Below are positions 1-12,963 of a stretch of DNA of 64,000 nt, one piece after another; the stretch's first letter is position 1, and each line of letters begins with the position of its first letter. The notes beneath the pieces were generated by a model. That model worked only from the letters and a program-made list of their open reading frames with translations. It was not told the origin of the DNA and searched no databases. The stretch is from Ovis canadensis (lineage: Eukaryota > Chordata > Mammalia > Artiodactyla > Bovidae): the NCBI RefSeq assembly GCF_042477335.2, contig NC_091255.1, positions 40,650,501 to 40,714,500 on the forward strand, given 5' to 3'. A program made the position numbers and the translations under genes.

Positions 1-904
1 AATTTGTTGGCCACTGTCAGTCTAGGATGGTGCCAGGCGCCAGGGCAGGGGTGGAGGAGGGTTTTCACAAAGTGGGAGAGTTGGTCTGTGGATAATGATG
101 AAATGCACCAACAGGAGAAAGTGAACCATCGACAATGGCCCAGGCTTCTCCTTGAGGGAGGCTGGACTGGGAGTCTCTTGCGCGGTGGAGTGGGGGCCAT
201 GGGGGATGAAGCTCTGTCTGGCCCCTTTTGCTGCAGCTTGGATGACCACTTTGTTAGAAATCAGTGTTCGCTTCTGTTAACAAGAGTCAGAAGTCTTTTT
301 GACTCAAACATTGTCATTTCTGCTTGGGCTCAAGATCTCTCTGGAAGAAACAGAGGTTTGTAAAGGCCAGAGGTTACCAGTTGGAGTTTCTCAGTCTGAT
401 CTACTTGTGTTTGGCTTAATGATCCCCAAGGCTCTTTTAAAATTTTATTTCAAACATATAACTTTTTAAATCCCCTCCCATATAAAATGCAGGCAATTTC
501 ACATAAAAAACCCAGTTTTGTATTTTAGCTTTGCTGGAAAAATTAGAAGATCTGGCAACATCGACTTACCAGCCCAGAGGGCACCTGCTGCTTTTCTGCT
601 TCCTCAGCCTCCCCTCCTCAGCCTTCCTCTCTTACCCGGCCAGGCGTGGTCTACACCATCAGCCAAGCTTCAGGACACATATCTGAACAGGAGGCATTCA
701 AGTGATGCTCATGGGGAATGTCCGTGGGAGTGGAGGGCGGGAGGGTGCTCCCTGGGGCGTTAGATCAGAACATCTGAGGGTGTTTTCAGCTCCAGAGGTT
801 CTGAAGGCACCCCCTCTCTACTTGCTCATCTGAGAATCATGGGCCATCATGAGTTACGGAACAGAGGAGGGCATTGTGGCAAGGGAGAGTGAGGTGACAG
901 TCAT
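1..904. other. 5' intergenic, no feature recognised
   Basis: Mixed-composition DNA. The 119-codon + frame at 4-363 has no recognisable similarity and looks like chance. No repeat identified with confidence. Confidence 0.6.
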
Positions 905-1110
905 TTACTTCTGATGTGAACAGCCAGCATATCCTAGATGCAAGCATGGGGCTGGGACTGCTCTAAGCCCTGATGGCATTACCAACTGCTTTACAGAAGG
1001 AAATGGAGGCACAGAGAGATCACTAACTTTCCAAAGAGTTCTGGGAAAGCAGGTGACAGAACCAGATAGTCTCGTCCAGATGAAATCAGAATTGAGAGCC
1101 ACAAGTGCAC
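905..1110 (+). mobile_element. MIR SINE remnant
   Basis: Contains diverged MIR core and 3' text: a 'GGGACTGCTCTAAGCCCT' block, then 'GAGGCACAGAGAGATCAC', then 'GTGACAGAACCAG'. Confidence 0.55.
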
Positions 1111-2765
1111 ACAACCAAGAACCACTCTGAGCAGGAGAGGGACAGGCAGAAATGAGTGATGATGAGTACAGTTAATTAAGATGAGCACAGCAGAGCCTGT
1201 GGACTAAACGCCCATTGAATTAATGAAAAAAGCGATTTCCTCAGAGAGAATTTTTCTCCTGGACAGTGTGTTACTTGCAACACAAAAGTAACTTCCTCAG
1301 GACACAAAATTAGGGAAACCAAGTAAGAAGCTGCTCTGCGCTTTATAAACTAAGCTGGTTCTTAGGTAGACTCACTTTGTACTTTTATACCTTCCAGATG
1401 GAAATGGGGTTGAAAGTCTGCTGCTGGGCGTTTAAGAGGTGGGCAGCCCAGTATGGGGACAGAGCCCACCTTTCACCTCAGAACTAATTGTCATGCGTGG
1501 ATGATGGAAGTCAGCATCACTATTTTATGTTCACACTCTTACTTCACAAAAAGTACCAGGCGTTCCTATTTCAGGCAGGTTTCCCAAAAGTTCAAAATTC
1601 ATCAAGCGCTAATGGAAGTCAACAGGAAATCCATCTTTGTTGGTTGTACAGCCAGTTTTTTTTCCATAATGCACTTAGCAAAGCCAGGGAGACAGGGCGG
1701 GGCAGGGAGTGGCATTTATGATGATGGGCAACTCACTTATCTGTTATGTCTGTCTGTTTGGTGACTGTTGGGAATTGGAAATGAGGAATAGGTTACGAAG
1801 GTGATTTCCAGAGGGAGAAGCAGAAAGCAGAGAAGAATGGTCAGAATCGAAAGAGGACAGAGTGTCCATCGTGAAGTGAGTGTGACATTGACATGAGACT
1901 AAGGGGACTGTGACGCAGAGCTGGAAACCCCTGGAGTCGGCGGTCTTTTGGATGCAAAAGAGAACAAGAGGTAGTCTGCGTCTTTATTTATTAAAGGCAC
2001 ACCGGAGAAACTGGTGATGAGATGCAAAAGCAGGGTCACAAACACCTGGCTCTGGGGACAGTTTCAGGCTGAACACGTCTCAGAATTTAGAAGGGATTGC
2101 AAGTTATGTTTCAGCGGCTTTGGGCTGAGAAAAATCTGCGTGTGATACAGCAAGTCTGTGGCTGTTGGTCCATATGATACTGTGTCCAGTGACTTCCTGC
2201 CACTTTAAGAGGAATCAGCAGGAAATATCTAGAACCATATACAGACCTTTGGGAGATAATTTATAGGAAGCGCTGGTGCCCCCAGACACCGCTGAGGATT
2301 ATCAGGGTTCCTCTTTAGCCAATAAGCAAAGAGAATCTGCTCAAAGGTTTTCAGGTGGCCACCTGCTACTTGAAAAGCTCTTTAAATTCCCTGAGCAGAT
2401 GACTGTAGGGCATTCACACTCCTGGGTGTGGTTTCTACCATTTTCTAGGTGTGCTCTCTGTGTGTGCAGTAAGAAGCTGTCATTGAAGGTGGGTTTCAGT
2501 ACAGACCAGATGGGTATCTAAAAAGGTCCCATTGTGATGGCTGAAAAACACAAATAGGTCGGGATTTTAAGGGTATTGGTAAGGAATCTGGATTCGTGTT
2601 CTATTTTTAAAATTAAACGATGTGACTGAAAATTCCCCATCTGTATTACATCAGATGCCCCCCATCCATTCTATAAGTGGGGCTTATAAACTATAAAAAG
2701 TTTATCCTATGAATGTGTAAAAATACGGCAAGGTGCACTAACTATTAAATAAGTGTAAATTAAAA
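1111..2765. other. 5' intergenic, no feature recognised
   Basis: No gene, RNA or clear repeat. Short ORFs of 77-103 codons near 1453-1764 have no recognisable content. Confidence 0.55.
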
Positions 2766-3350
2766 AACACAGTGAGGTCTCACCCATTAGGATGGCTGCT
2801 ATGAGAAAAAATAAGATAACAATTGTTGGTGAGGGTGTGGAGAAAGTGAAACCTTTGTTTTCACTTTGGTGAGAGTGAAACATTCCTGCCCTGTTGGTAG
2901 GAACTTAAAACAGGGCAGATGCCACGGAAAACAGTATGGCTGTTGCTCAAAAAGTGAAACAGAATTACCACAGGATCTAGCACTTCCACTCCTAGGTAGA
3001 TATCCAGAATAACTGAAAGGAAGGTCTTGAAGAAATATGGCTATACTCCTGGTTATAGCAATATTATTCATAATAGCCAAAAGTGGAAGCAACTCCACTG
3101 TCCATTGATGGATAAATGGATAAACAAAGTGTGGCTTATACTATGGAATATTGTTCCATCCCTAAGTCATGTCTAACCATTTGCAATCCCTTGGACTGCA
3201 GCATGCCAGGCTTCCTTTTCCTTCACTATCTCCCTGAGATTGCCCTAATTCATGTCCACTGAGTCCATGACGCCATCCATGGTTTAAGGATAGAATATTA
3301 TCCCTTCTTAAAGAGGAAGGACATTCTGACACAGGCACAACAGAGAGAGG
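2766..3350 (+). mobile_element. L1M-type LINE-1 3' fragment, split by BovB
   Basis: Sense-strand old L1 ORF2/3' text: 'GGTGAGGGTGTGGAGAAAG', 'GGAAAACAGTATGGCTGTTG', then 'CATAATAGCCAAAAGTGGAAG'. It is interrupted at about 3150 by a BovB 3' end and resumes with 'AGAGGAAGGACATTCTGACAC' after 3290. A degenerate duplication ATGGAATATT / ATAGAATATT flanks the insert. Confidence 0.8.
3151..3283 (-). mobile_element. BovB 3'-end fragment inserted in the L1
   Basis: Reverse-complement BovB tail ('CTAAGTCATGTCTAACC', 'GGACTGCAGCATGCCAGGC', 'GTCCATGACGCCATCCA') breaks the L1M match. Confidence 0.75.
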
Positions 3351-3357
3351 GGGGCTT

Positions 3358-3575
3358 GCTTGCTTGTGTGCTCAGTCATGTCCTACTCTTTGTGACCCCA
3401 TGGACTAAAGCCCGCCAGGCTCTTTCTGTCCATGGGATTCTCCAGGCAAGAATATTGGAGTGGGGCTGCCATTTCCTCCTCTAGGGGATCTTCCTGACCC
3501 AGAGATTGAACCCGTATCTCTTACGCCTCCTGCATTGGCAGGCAGGTTCCTTACCTCTTGAGCCATTGGGGAAGA
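3358..3575 (-). mobile_element. Bov-tA SINE
   Basis: Reverse-complement Bov-tA: 'TGTGCTCAGTCATGTCC', 'AGGCAAGAATATTGGAGTG', 'CTGCATTGGCAGGCAGG', ending 'CTTGAGCCATTGGGG'. Confidence 0.85.
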
Positions 3576-4439
3576 GCTAGAGAGGGAGGGAAATATGTCA
3601 GGTCGGGCTCCTGGACAACCAAGCAGGTTGCCCTGGGACCAACAGCTGGAGGAGGAGGAGGCAAGGCAGGCTTGGGCAGAGGGAGACTCCAGCTGCAACT
3701 CGAGCCCCACATCATCTGCCCACCCAGCAGGAGGCTCTCAGAGATGCCTGGAGCTGACTAGGATGACCAGGCCTTATCCTCCTGTGTGGTCACTGGATGT
3801 CCCCACCCCCATCCCTGCTTGGGAAAGGGCATGACCCCCGGCCTCTGCAGGAGCCCTCTGCAGCCTGGAGGGACTGACAGCTGGAGGCTGTGCGGCACAC
3901 AGCAGCTGAGACAGCTCGCCCTTCACTGACCGGGACTGGGTGGCCTGTGTCCACACAGAAGGGCTGTGACTCATGGCTGAGGAGATGGGAGGTGAGAAGT
4001 GCGCAGGTTCAGAGTAGCCTGAGGCTCACTCTGTGTCAGGCTAGACCACAGCTGCCTCCACTGCAACAAGAGGAAGGAAGGAGGAGTCGGGAGGAGTTGG
4101 GTGGGTGCTCGTCTGGTGGTGTAAAGGTGTGGACATCTATGTTCTCAAAGAGGTTTTGAGAAATGCCAGAGGGATCATAAGAAATGCTGTCTCAGGGGCT
4201 GGGGAAGTGGGCCTCCTGGGGACACTTAGGAGAGTTGCACCGTTACATGTCCGTGGAAGTTTGTGGAGGAAAAGTTAAAGCTGGACCCATCATCTCTAAG
4301 ACGTGACCTCCTCCAGCACGGGCCCAGAAGACTGAAGGCAGGACAGGCCTTGGAAGATTTCCATGGCCAGGAGACCTTGATGGAGAAAGAGGAGAAAGAG
4401 GGAGCTGACAGCATCTAGAGCAGAAGAGCACAATGACAG
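3576..4439. other. No feature recognised
   Basis: Moderately GC-rich intergenic DNA without a recognisable gene or repeat. Confidence 0.55.
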
Positions 4440-4515
4440 CCAGTGGTACTGAGGCTCAGAAGGGGTGTGTGACTTACTCAAAGTCACACAGCTGGTAAGT
4501 GGCTGGGAACCAGAT
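4440..4515 (+). mobile_element. MIR 3' fragment
   Basis: MIR-type text 'ACTGAGGCTCAGAAGGGG' and 'AAAGTCACACAGCTGGTAAG' just before a Bov-tA insertion. Confidence 0.65.
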
Positions 4516-4527
4516 TAGGCAAAGTAA

Positions 4528-4692
4528 TGCAACCCTAGTGATAAACTTCCCAGTGCAGGAGACCAGGGTTTGATTCCTGCGTTGGAAAGATTCCCTGGAG
4601 GAGGGCAGGGCAATCCACTCCAGCGTTCTTGCCTGGAGAATGCCATGGATGGAGGAGCCCAGTGGGCTACAGTCCATGGGGCTGCAACTAAT
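4528..4692 (+). mobile_element. Bov-tA SINE, 5' truncated
   Basis: Sense Bov-tA text: 'AGTGCAGGAGACCAGGG', 'CAATCCACTCCAGCGTTC', 'GCTACAGTCCATGGGGC'. Confidence 0.85.
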
Positions 4693-5283
4693 AGTAACAG
4701 TGACAAAGTCAGGGTCCTGGCAAGAAAGCTGTGGGACATCACCTGAGTAACGCACAGGTTGTGTAACAGAAGGACCATTTACAAAGATGCTGGAGGGGAA
4801 GGAGAACCTGGGGAGGACACGTATTTGTCGCTGGAAAGGGGAGGTGTCATCACCGCCTAGATCTGCAGAGGCGAGCAGCCAGCCATTCCAGAACCTGGTG
4901 ACAGCAAGGCAGTGTTTTGCAGAAGAGGGAAGCTTCCCGCCTTTGATGACCCAGCCCAGAGGGAGCCTTCGGATAAGGGAAGCCTGAGGACAAGGGAAGC
5001 TCCAAACCCAGAGCACAGAGGCCACTGTGAGGGAGCTGGAATCAGCACAAGACCTTGACTCCTCAGGACATCAACCACCAGAGTGAGTTCTTTTATCCTT
5101 AGGACAGGAGCAGTCATCTCTTCTGTGATGTGCTGAGGGTCCTCCTGGGACCTCAAACTGCCAGAGCCCCGGCGCCAGGGTGATGGATCCAACTGAGGTC
5201 GCTAGACATACTGTCCCTCAAGTGCAGCTGGAGCCCAGCCTGGGAAGCCCTTTCCACTTGGTCTGCTAGCCTGCCTCTAGCCC
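4693..5283. other. No feature recognised
   Basis: Unique-looking DNA between the Bov-tA and the first CpG block. The antisense frame through 4474-5025 is discussed under rejected items. Confidence 0.5.
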
Positions 5284-5625
5284 TCAGCTCTGATCGGCGC
5301 TTTTTGCGAGGACAGGGGGCTCCGAGGCGCGCCAGGGACAGCCCCCTGGGAGTTGGGGCGCCGCGCCCCCCGCCCCCACCCCGCAGCTGTCGGAGCGCCC
5401 CCCTGCGGGCGGGCATCTGGGCGCAGCGGGGCATAGGGTGGAGGGAGCTTGCAGCTGCCAACTCCGGGGTCGCCCGGCTGGGGGGCAGGGAGAGGACACG
5501 GGTTCAGGTGACAGGAACCGGGCTCCGGGCCACCAGCTCAGGCAGCCCAGGAAGTGCGACCTTTGTGGCGAGCAGCTGGGGGCCTGGCCGGGGGAGCCAG
5601 AGGGTGGGCGGGATGAGCGTCAGGG
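5284..5625. promoter_or_regulatory. Upstream CpG-rich block
   Basis: Dense CpGs with GC-box-like runs (for example CGCGCCCCCCGCCCCCACC) lie 3.4-3.7 kb upstream of the HS3ST3B1 ATG. It may be a distal alternative promoter, or only part of a broad island group. Open frames through it look like GC-driven chance ORFs. Confidence 0.5.
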
Positions 5626-6049
5626 GCTGCAGCCCAGAACCAGAGAACCTTCAGGCGGAAAACTTTGGCGCAAGTCCCCTGCTTTACAGATGGGGGATTT
5701 TAGCGCCAGAGAGTGAGCCGACAGGGTGGTAGGCAGCAGGAGGTGAAGAGGGACAGGAGGTGGCCCCTGGGGCGGCCTGTGCGTTTCTAAGGGGAAGGGG
5801 CTGCCTGCCAAGTTAGGCCGTCCGTGGTCCTAGGTGAGCACCCCATGTTAGGTAAGCGCAAAAAACCAACCCAGAGAAAACAGCCCTTCCACGTGTGCTG
5901 AAATCCCATTCACTCCTCTCTGGGTTTCCTGGGGGTGGCGAAACTTATGCATAAATGTATCCAAAGGCGGCCTTTCTCGTATCTGGGTGGTCGCGTGGCG
6001 TGGGGACCCGGCACTGCTGAGCACAGGTTAAGGGGAGAAGCTCCAGTTG

Positions 6050-6440
6050 GGTTCACGGTCGGCCGCGCCGACAGATCCTTGCAGGCTGACCTCGGGTTAT
6101 GCATCAGCTGATTGGAACGATGCAGGGAGACGGCTTTGACCGAGGGCAGAGCCAGCAGCGGCCGCCGCGCCAGGGGTTTTCGCGGAGCTCTTTGGGGCTG
6201 ACCAGCCGAGTGGGAAGAAGGGTCAAAGCGCAGGGTCGCGGGGCAGGGTTGCTCTGCCAGGTTGAACTGCCCGCCGGGCGCTGTTCAGTCCAGGATCACC
6301 GCGGACATCAACTCCGCGCGCAGCCCGTCGCTCGGCGGTGGGGATCGAACGCGCTCGGCTGGCCTTGGCCGCGACTTGGCCCGGGGTCGCTCGGCTCCGC
6401 TGCGCTCTCCTGACAATTTCCGATGCCCAAGTCTTTGCTT
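6050..6440. promoter_or_regulatory. Upstream CpG-rich block
   Basis: CpG-dense segment with NotI-like GCGGCCGC (6159-6166) and several GC boxes. It is separated from the neighbouring blocks by AT-rich DNA. No recognisable exon. Confidence 0.45.
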
Positions 6441-7079
6441 CCACCCACTCTTTCCCTTCGCCCCCGGAAAAAAAAGTCCTAAATATATCAGGCGAACTGA
6501 CTTTTTTTTTCTTCTTTTACACTGGACTTTGCATACCCTCAGGACAGGGACCATTTTTAATTAGAATTATTGATTTAGAAAACCAAAAACAAACCATAAC
6601 ATTCACACCCAACCACGTCCAAAGTTAGCCATGTGGTAGCTACAATTCGTGTGAACACGCACAAATCATAAACCGCTATCACCCACCCCCAAATCCACAG
6701 ACGTCCACAAACTCAAAGCCGCCTAGAGATAGCAGACAGTGACTTCATTTCCCGAAATAATATGAATTTGAGGAAACGCTTCGGAGACACATTTTCCCTC
6801 TCGCTTAAAAAAAGAAAAAGAAAAAGTTGGCCTAAGCTAATGCTCAGAAATACATTCTCATGTTTCAGAACTTTAAAATAAATTAGTAATAAATTAATGT
6901 AATTAAAAACTGAGGGGAGATAAGTCACTTCCGAAGGAGAGGGGAAAAGAAAAGAACCCTGGGAATAAAATTTCCCTGTGAATATAAAAGGGGGAGGAAT
7001 CCTTTTTCTAAATTACTTCCCTCGCAGCCACTCTATAAGAAAATGTCTTGGGCTCCAGAGTTACCAGGAGATCGCTCGG

Positions 7080-7560
7080 AGCACAGCTGGGCGTGGGGGC
7101 CGGGTGGGGGCCGCAGGGTCACCAGAACCCTCCGGGGTCGCCGCTCCCGCTCTCCGGCAGACTTTCCAACTTTAGAAGCTCATGACCGAGGGGCGTCCTC
7201 GGTGTGTTCCGGGCGGAGGGGAACAGGTCCCGCGGGAACTTCCTCGGGAGGGGACAGCGCGGCAAGGGGACCGGGGCTCGGCGGTTCCGCCGCCCGCCCG
7301 CGCGCACTGGGAAGGCAGCGGGGGCCGCGCTCAGCCTGGGGCCGCGCTCAGCCTGGGGCCGCGTGGAGGTTGGGATCGGAAGGAAGGTTCTGTCCCGGAA
7401 CCACGCGGGGCCAAGCGTGGGAGGCCCTCTGACCCCTCTGGGGTCGAGTCTTCTCATCCAGAACTTCCTGAGTGCCGCCGGGGTGAGCCGAAGCTTCCAA
7501 CCGGAACGCGGCGCATCAATGTAGCAGCGAGGCCGCCGCCAAGCTGGGACGGGTCACTCT
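7080..7560. promoter_or_regulatory. Upstream CpG-rich block with a short tandem duplication
   Basis: CpG-dense block. It includes a 17-bp unit (GGGGCCGCGCTCAGCCT) repeated at 7321-7337 and 7338-7354, with a partial third copy to 7363. No recognisable exon. Confidence 0.45.
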
Positions 7561-8611
7561 ATGGAGGAAACTCTAGGAAAGAGACTTGGAGTGGACTTTA
7601 AGTGCAACTCCAGGATCGATTTGCTCCTAGTTGACTTTCGACATAGAGAAAACACCTAATACTTCGTGTAACAGGTCAGCAAATCAAACCGACTCCTGAT
7701 GCAGGCGAATGTTGGCTTTGATATTTATTCATGGGAAGGGAAGAGAACGTTTTCCAACGTCCCCAACAGCTCATATCCGGACTCAACTTTCACACACACT
7801 TTTCGGCGCCGGGAAAAATTCCCACAGCCTTTAACTCCCTGTTAATTTCTCCCGACCTTTCTCCAGCACTTTGGGAAGCGAGGGAAGAATTTTTCCTAAG
7901 GATAGTTCCTCAGGAACTATCTAACGATCCACCGATCGCGTTAACCTGCTGCCCGAGAGAGATCAACTCCCAGCAAAGAGTAAGAAGGAGACTTAAAGAA
8001 AAAAGTTCGCCAGCGATTTCCACTTAAACTTCCTAAACCCGTGCCAGTTCCGGAAGGGCCCCCCTCCGAGTCCCGGAGTGGGATGGGCGGGCATCTCCGA
8101 CCAGACTTGCGCTTCCACCCCTTCCCTACTTCTAACGCGCGCACACACCACGATCCCGCCGGCGAACCATCTGGATGGGGACACGTGTCCGCACACAGGG
8201 GCAAATGCAGCCGAGCCCGGCTCCTGGGGAACGAGTGCGGAAGTGTGTGCGGGCGCCGGGGTGCAGCGATCGGAGGGTCGGCGCTTTCCCTGCGCGCGCG
8301 GTCTCTCCAGCATCCTTCCTCCCAGCTGCGCCTGTCACCAGCCCTTGGTTCCGCCCCTCCAGGCCCGCCCCTTGTCTCTCAGCCAGTAGCAGCCCCCGAT
8401 TGCTCTCCACCGCCCCCAAACCCTTTCCACACCCCCATGTTCCGGGAGCTGGTTGGCTGCCGAACCCTCAGCCAAGCGGCGGGATTTGCATGGCGCCCCG
8501 GGTTTCTGGTAGGTGGAGTGACCCATCACTCCCGGTGGCCGGGCCCGCCCACTCTGCCTCGGTCTCCGGCGCTCTTCCTGCGCAGTCCTCCTTCGCAGCC
8601 TCCGCCGGTGA

Positions 8612-9547
<936 letters not shown>

Positions 9548-9899
9548 TGAGTGTCCCGGGCAGGGCCAGGGGCTCCAGCCGCGATCCTGACGAGAGGACG
9601 CGGGCGTGGCATGTACACCGGGGAGCTGGCAGGGGTACAACTTCGGACCACAGGGGCGGGAAGGGGAGCCGAGCGACGACCTCGCGGTGCTGGCCCGCAG
9701 CGCCGTACGGGGTGCGCTGGGCTCCGCTCTCGCCCCAGTCTGGAGACACTTCTCCAGAATATCTGGCGGCTCAGCGGCCCACGGTGCCTAGGGATTAATC
9801 CGGCGATCTTTCCTCAAGGAAGGAGGCCAGCAACTGGGAAGGTGCTCAGAAAAGCGCGCAACCCTCTAACTGCGGCTGCCTCCCAAACGAGTCTCGTGT

Positions 9900-11740
9900 T
9901 TTATTTTTCCTGTCGGGTCCGGGACGGTTTCCGCCCCAGACCAACTTCTAGAGCAGCTTCTGCTGTCCGGATGGGGATGGAGTGGGAGCGACGCCGTGCT
10001 GCGAAGGCCGCGGGGAGTCCGTTCACTTTCCGAAAGGGTCAGACCGCTCGCGGCCCGGCAGCCTGGGCTCCGGCGGGCGAGCGGGCAGGCGCGCGGCGCG
10101 TGGAGCGGTGCTGGTCCCTGTCGGGCAAAGGCGCGCACTGCAGCCGGCGGGAGGCGCGCCGCTTTGAAGGCTTCCAGGCGCCCGGGGCACGGCCCACCGG
10201 TTTCCGCCTCCCCGGCCGGGACGCTGAGAGACCCGGGGCAGGGTCGCCTGTCTCCGCGGGCCCTTGACGCGCCGGGGTGCAAAGAATATTATGGGTGCAT
10301 GAATTTGAGAAATGCGGGTTGCGTGGGCTTCCGTAAACTCGGTTCTCGGGTCGGGTTATGGGTGCGGTTCCAAAGGGACATTGCCCCTCCCCCCGGGGGG
10401 GGCATAATCACGACCTCTTACCAAGGCCTCCCGCAGTCTTTGGGGGTGAGCGGTTGGGTTGGTTGAGCTTCTCGTGAGGCGCTGGTGAGCAAGGGATCCA
10501 GACTCCGGTGTCGGGAAGTCTCGTCGCCAACCAGGGGACCGGCCCTTCTCCCCGGTCACTGCCTCCGACCCCCACAAACATAACTCCCTCGACTCGCCGG
10601 CACCCCTCCAGGCCCAACCAGCCTGCAAGAGGCGGGGGATTTCGGAAAACAAAAGAGAGTCGAACCAAACCCCATCCCTGCCCCCATCCCCTCTTTGGGG
10701 ACCGGGAGAGCTCGAAAGATAAAAGGGAGCTGGGCGAGCGGATTAAAACCGCTCTCTCCCCAGCCTCGCCCTCCCCTCCCTTTTGTCCTAACGTTTTTAT
10801 TATTGTCAGGAGTTGCCCAAGTCTCGAGGTTTAGCCAGCCGTGACCATCACCCTTCCCACCGTCCCCAGGCCCTGGACACCGGTTGTTGCGAATGGTGGC
10901 TCTGGAGCCCGGCGCGTGGATGCTCGTCCCGACCCTGGCAGCTAGCGGGGGTGCTCGGCGCCCTCACCTGCGCTCCGGGCGGCGCGCGGAGGAGCGAGTG
11001 CGCCGGCGCGTGCGGGTGTCTGGCTGGCAGATGGGGGCCGCGCTAATTGCCGGCTATTGTCGCCGACTGTATTGTTGTCATTATTGTAGCCACCACCGCT
11101 CCTCCTCCTAGGGGGATAACGATTCCGGGGGCTGGGCGGGCAGGCTTGCTACTAGCGCCCTCCAGGTAGAACCCTTCGGAGGCCGCAGGCAGTCTGGCGT
11201 TTTCTGAGATCAGACGCGCCAGTGGGGGCGAGGCGGGGCGGGGCGCGGGCCGGTAGGAACTGACAGGAAAAGAACTGAATCCTTAATGTCGGGCGGTTCC
11301 GTCAGCACCTGGGCAGGCAGTGGAAATCCCCACAGGAAGACTCGCGCAGGCTCCTGGGCGGCCGCCCTCCACCTGCCACGTTCCTTTTGATTGACTCAAA
11401 ATGCTTAATAAAGAACGAAGTCGCCCTGGAAAGCCTGGCCGCGCGCCTGCAGCCGCTCGCATCGTGGCCCCCGAGGTGGCTGGGCTTGGGGGACGCGGGG
11501 GATTGGCCGGGCCTCGGGGCGAGAGGGGGTAGAGGGGGCGGGCGGAAAGTGCGTTTCCCCCGGTAGTCACCTGGCTACACTGATGGGCCAGACTGTCCAG
11601 CCCGGAGGCCCAGCGCCGGCGGCGATGACCCCGCGGAGCGCGGCCGGAGGAGAAAACTATAAACATCGCAGCTCACCCCCAAAGCTGGGTTCCGGGGCTG
11701 CCTGGATCCTCGCTGGGCGTGGCCGCAGGGTTAGTGGATT
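9900..11740. promoter_or_regulatory. CpG-rich 5' part of the intron
   Basis: Continues the promoter island into the intron. No interspersed repeats are seen. A Sox-type cluster (three ATTGT cores at 11056, 11071 and 11083, with TAATTG at 11044) lies in the block near 11040-11090. Likely regulatory, but no exon is recognisable. Confidence 0.45.
10389..10402. repeat. C6/G8 homopolymer palindrome
   Basis: Six Cs run directly into eight Gs, giving a perfect CCCCCCGGGGGG palindrome within the CpG-rich intron start. Confidence 0.9.
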
Positions 11741-12764
11741 AAGGAATCTTTTCAATGCCATCTGCTTACTTACAACTTTTAAATTAACTTGGAATATTCT
11801 GAATGTCTGGGCAAATATGTGGACTTGATTATTTTGAAGGCGGCCGTTTTAACTTGAAAAGCAGACCACACCGGGAGAAGAAGCCTAACCCAGAAGGCTT
11901 TTCCTAAAATCCGGTGTCCAGGGAGCAAGCCCCCTTCTTCCCCCGCCCCACGGAGTTCTGTCCGCGGGCCCCAGTCTCCTCGCTAGAGGAGCTCTGCTCA
12001 GCTCGGTCTGTGCCATCAGACACTGGATTGGAGAAGAGTATAAATAATAATTAGCCGGCGTTGCAGTTCAGAAGCAAGTAGTTAAATCCTCAAAGCTGGA
12101 AAATAGGAAACAGGGGAGACATTCCGAGGGCAAGGATGGATGTTTGAATCCAAGGGTCAGCATCGGTCATGGGTTGGAGAAGGAGATTCTGCCTGTGTCT
12201 GAGCGAGCGGTTAGTAAGTTTCAGGGACTGATACACAGCGGGGGTGCGGGCCTAACCGGTAACCCAAGGCCTGGGCAGATTTGCTTGAAGGCTCCCAAGT
12301 TGATTGTAGTTCCTTTGCCGTGGCAAAACGAGACACCGGGCGGGATCGTGGTGGGATGGAGCCCACAATGGTGGCGATGCGGAGCTGACCTGCCATCCAC
12401 CAGAAGTGGGGAAGTTTGCCACGTCCTTCGTGGGTGCGTGCTCAGTCACCACTTTCTTCACTGCTGCCCTTCAACCTAAGAGTTTGTTTTCGTCTGGGAT
12501 GCAAACTCTTCTGGGTTTACTTTTCCAGTTCATCACTCAGCTTACTCTTGAATCTGGCCTCCCAAATTTAGCAGGTACTTATGTGGATCCCACCCGAGGG
12601 GCTTATCAGGACTTCTGGTGAAACTGGCCCTTACCTTCTGTTGCAGGGGGTGATATTGTTTGAAAAACAGAGACAGGTGGTTCAAGAGAATCTCACACTT
12701 GCCAAGATGGAGAAACACCCACCGGGTACATTTAGGCTTTCAACATTGATTTAAACTGTGAACA

Positions 12765-12963
12765 GTCAGTCAGTACTGTCTGGCTCTTTGCAACCCCCAT
12801 GGACTGTAACCCTTCAGGTTCCTCTGTCCATGGGTTTTCCTAGGCAAGAATACTGGAGTCGGTAGCCATTTCCTTCTCCAGGGAATCTTCCTCATCCAGA
12901 GATGGAACCCAGGTCTCCTGTATTGCAGGCAGATTCTTTATCATCTGAGCCACCAGAGAAGCT
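12765..12963 (-). mobile_element. Bov-tA/Bov-A2 SINE
   Basis: Reverse-complement SINE: 'AGGCAAGAATACTGGAGTC', 'CTCCTGTATTGCAGGCAG', 'CATCTGAGCCACCAGAGAAG'. It is the first ruminant SINE on the 3' side of the promoter. Confidence 0.85.

Noticed and set aside
4474..5025. 183-codon antisense frame
   Set aside because: Its middle is translated antisense Bov-tA (the recurring MDCSPLGSSIHGILQ-type text), not a gene.
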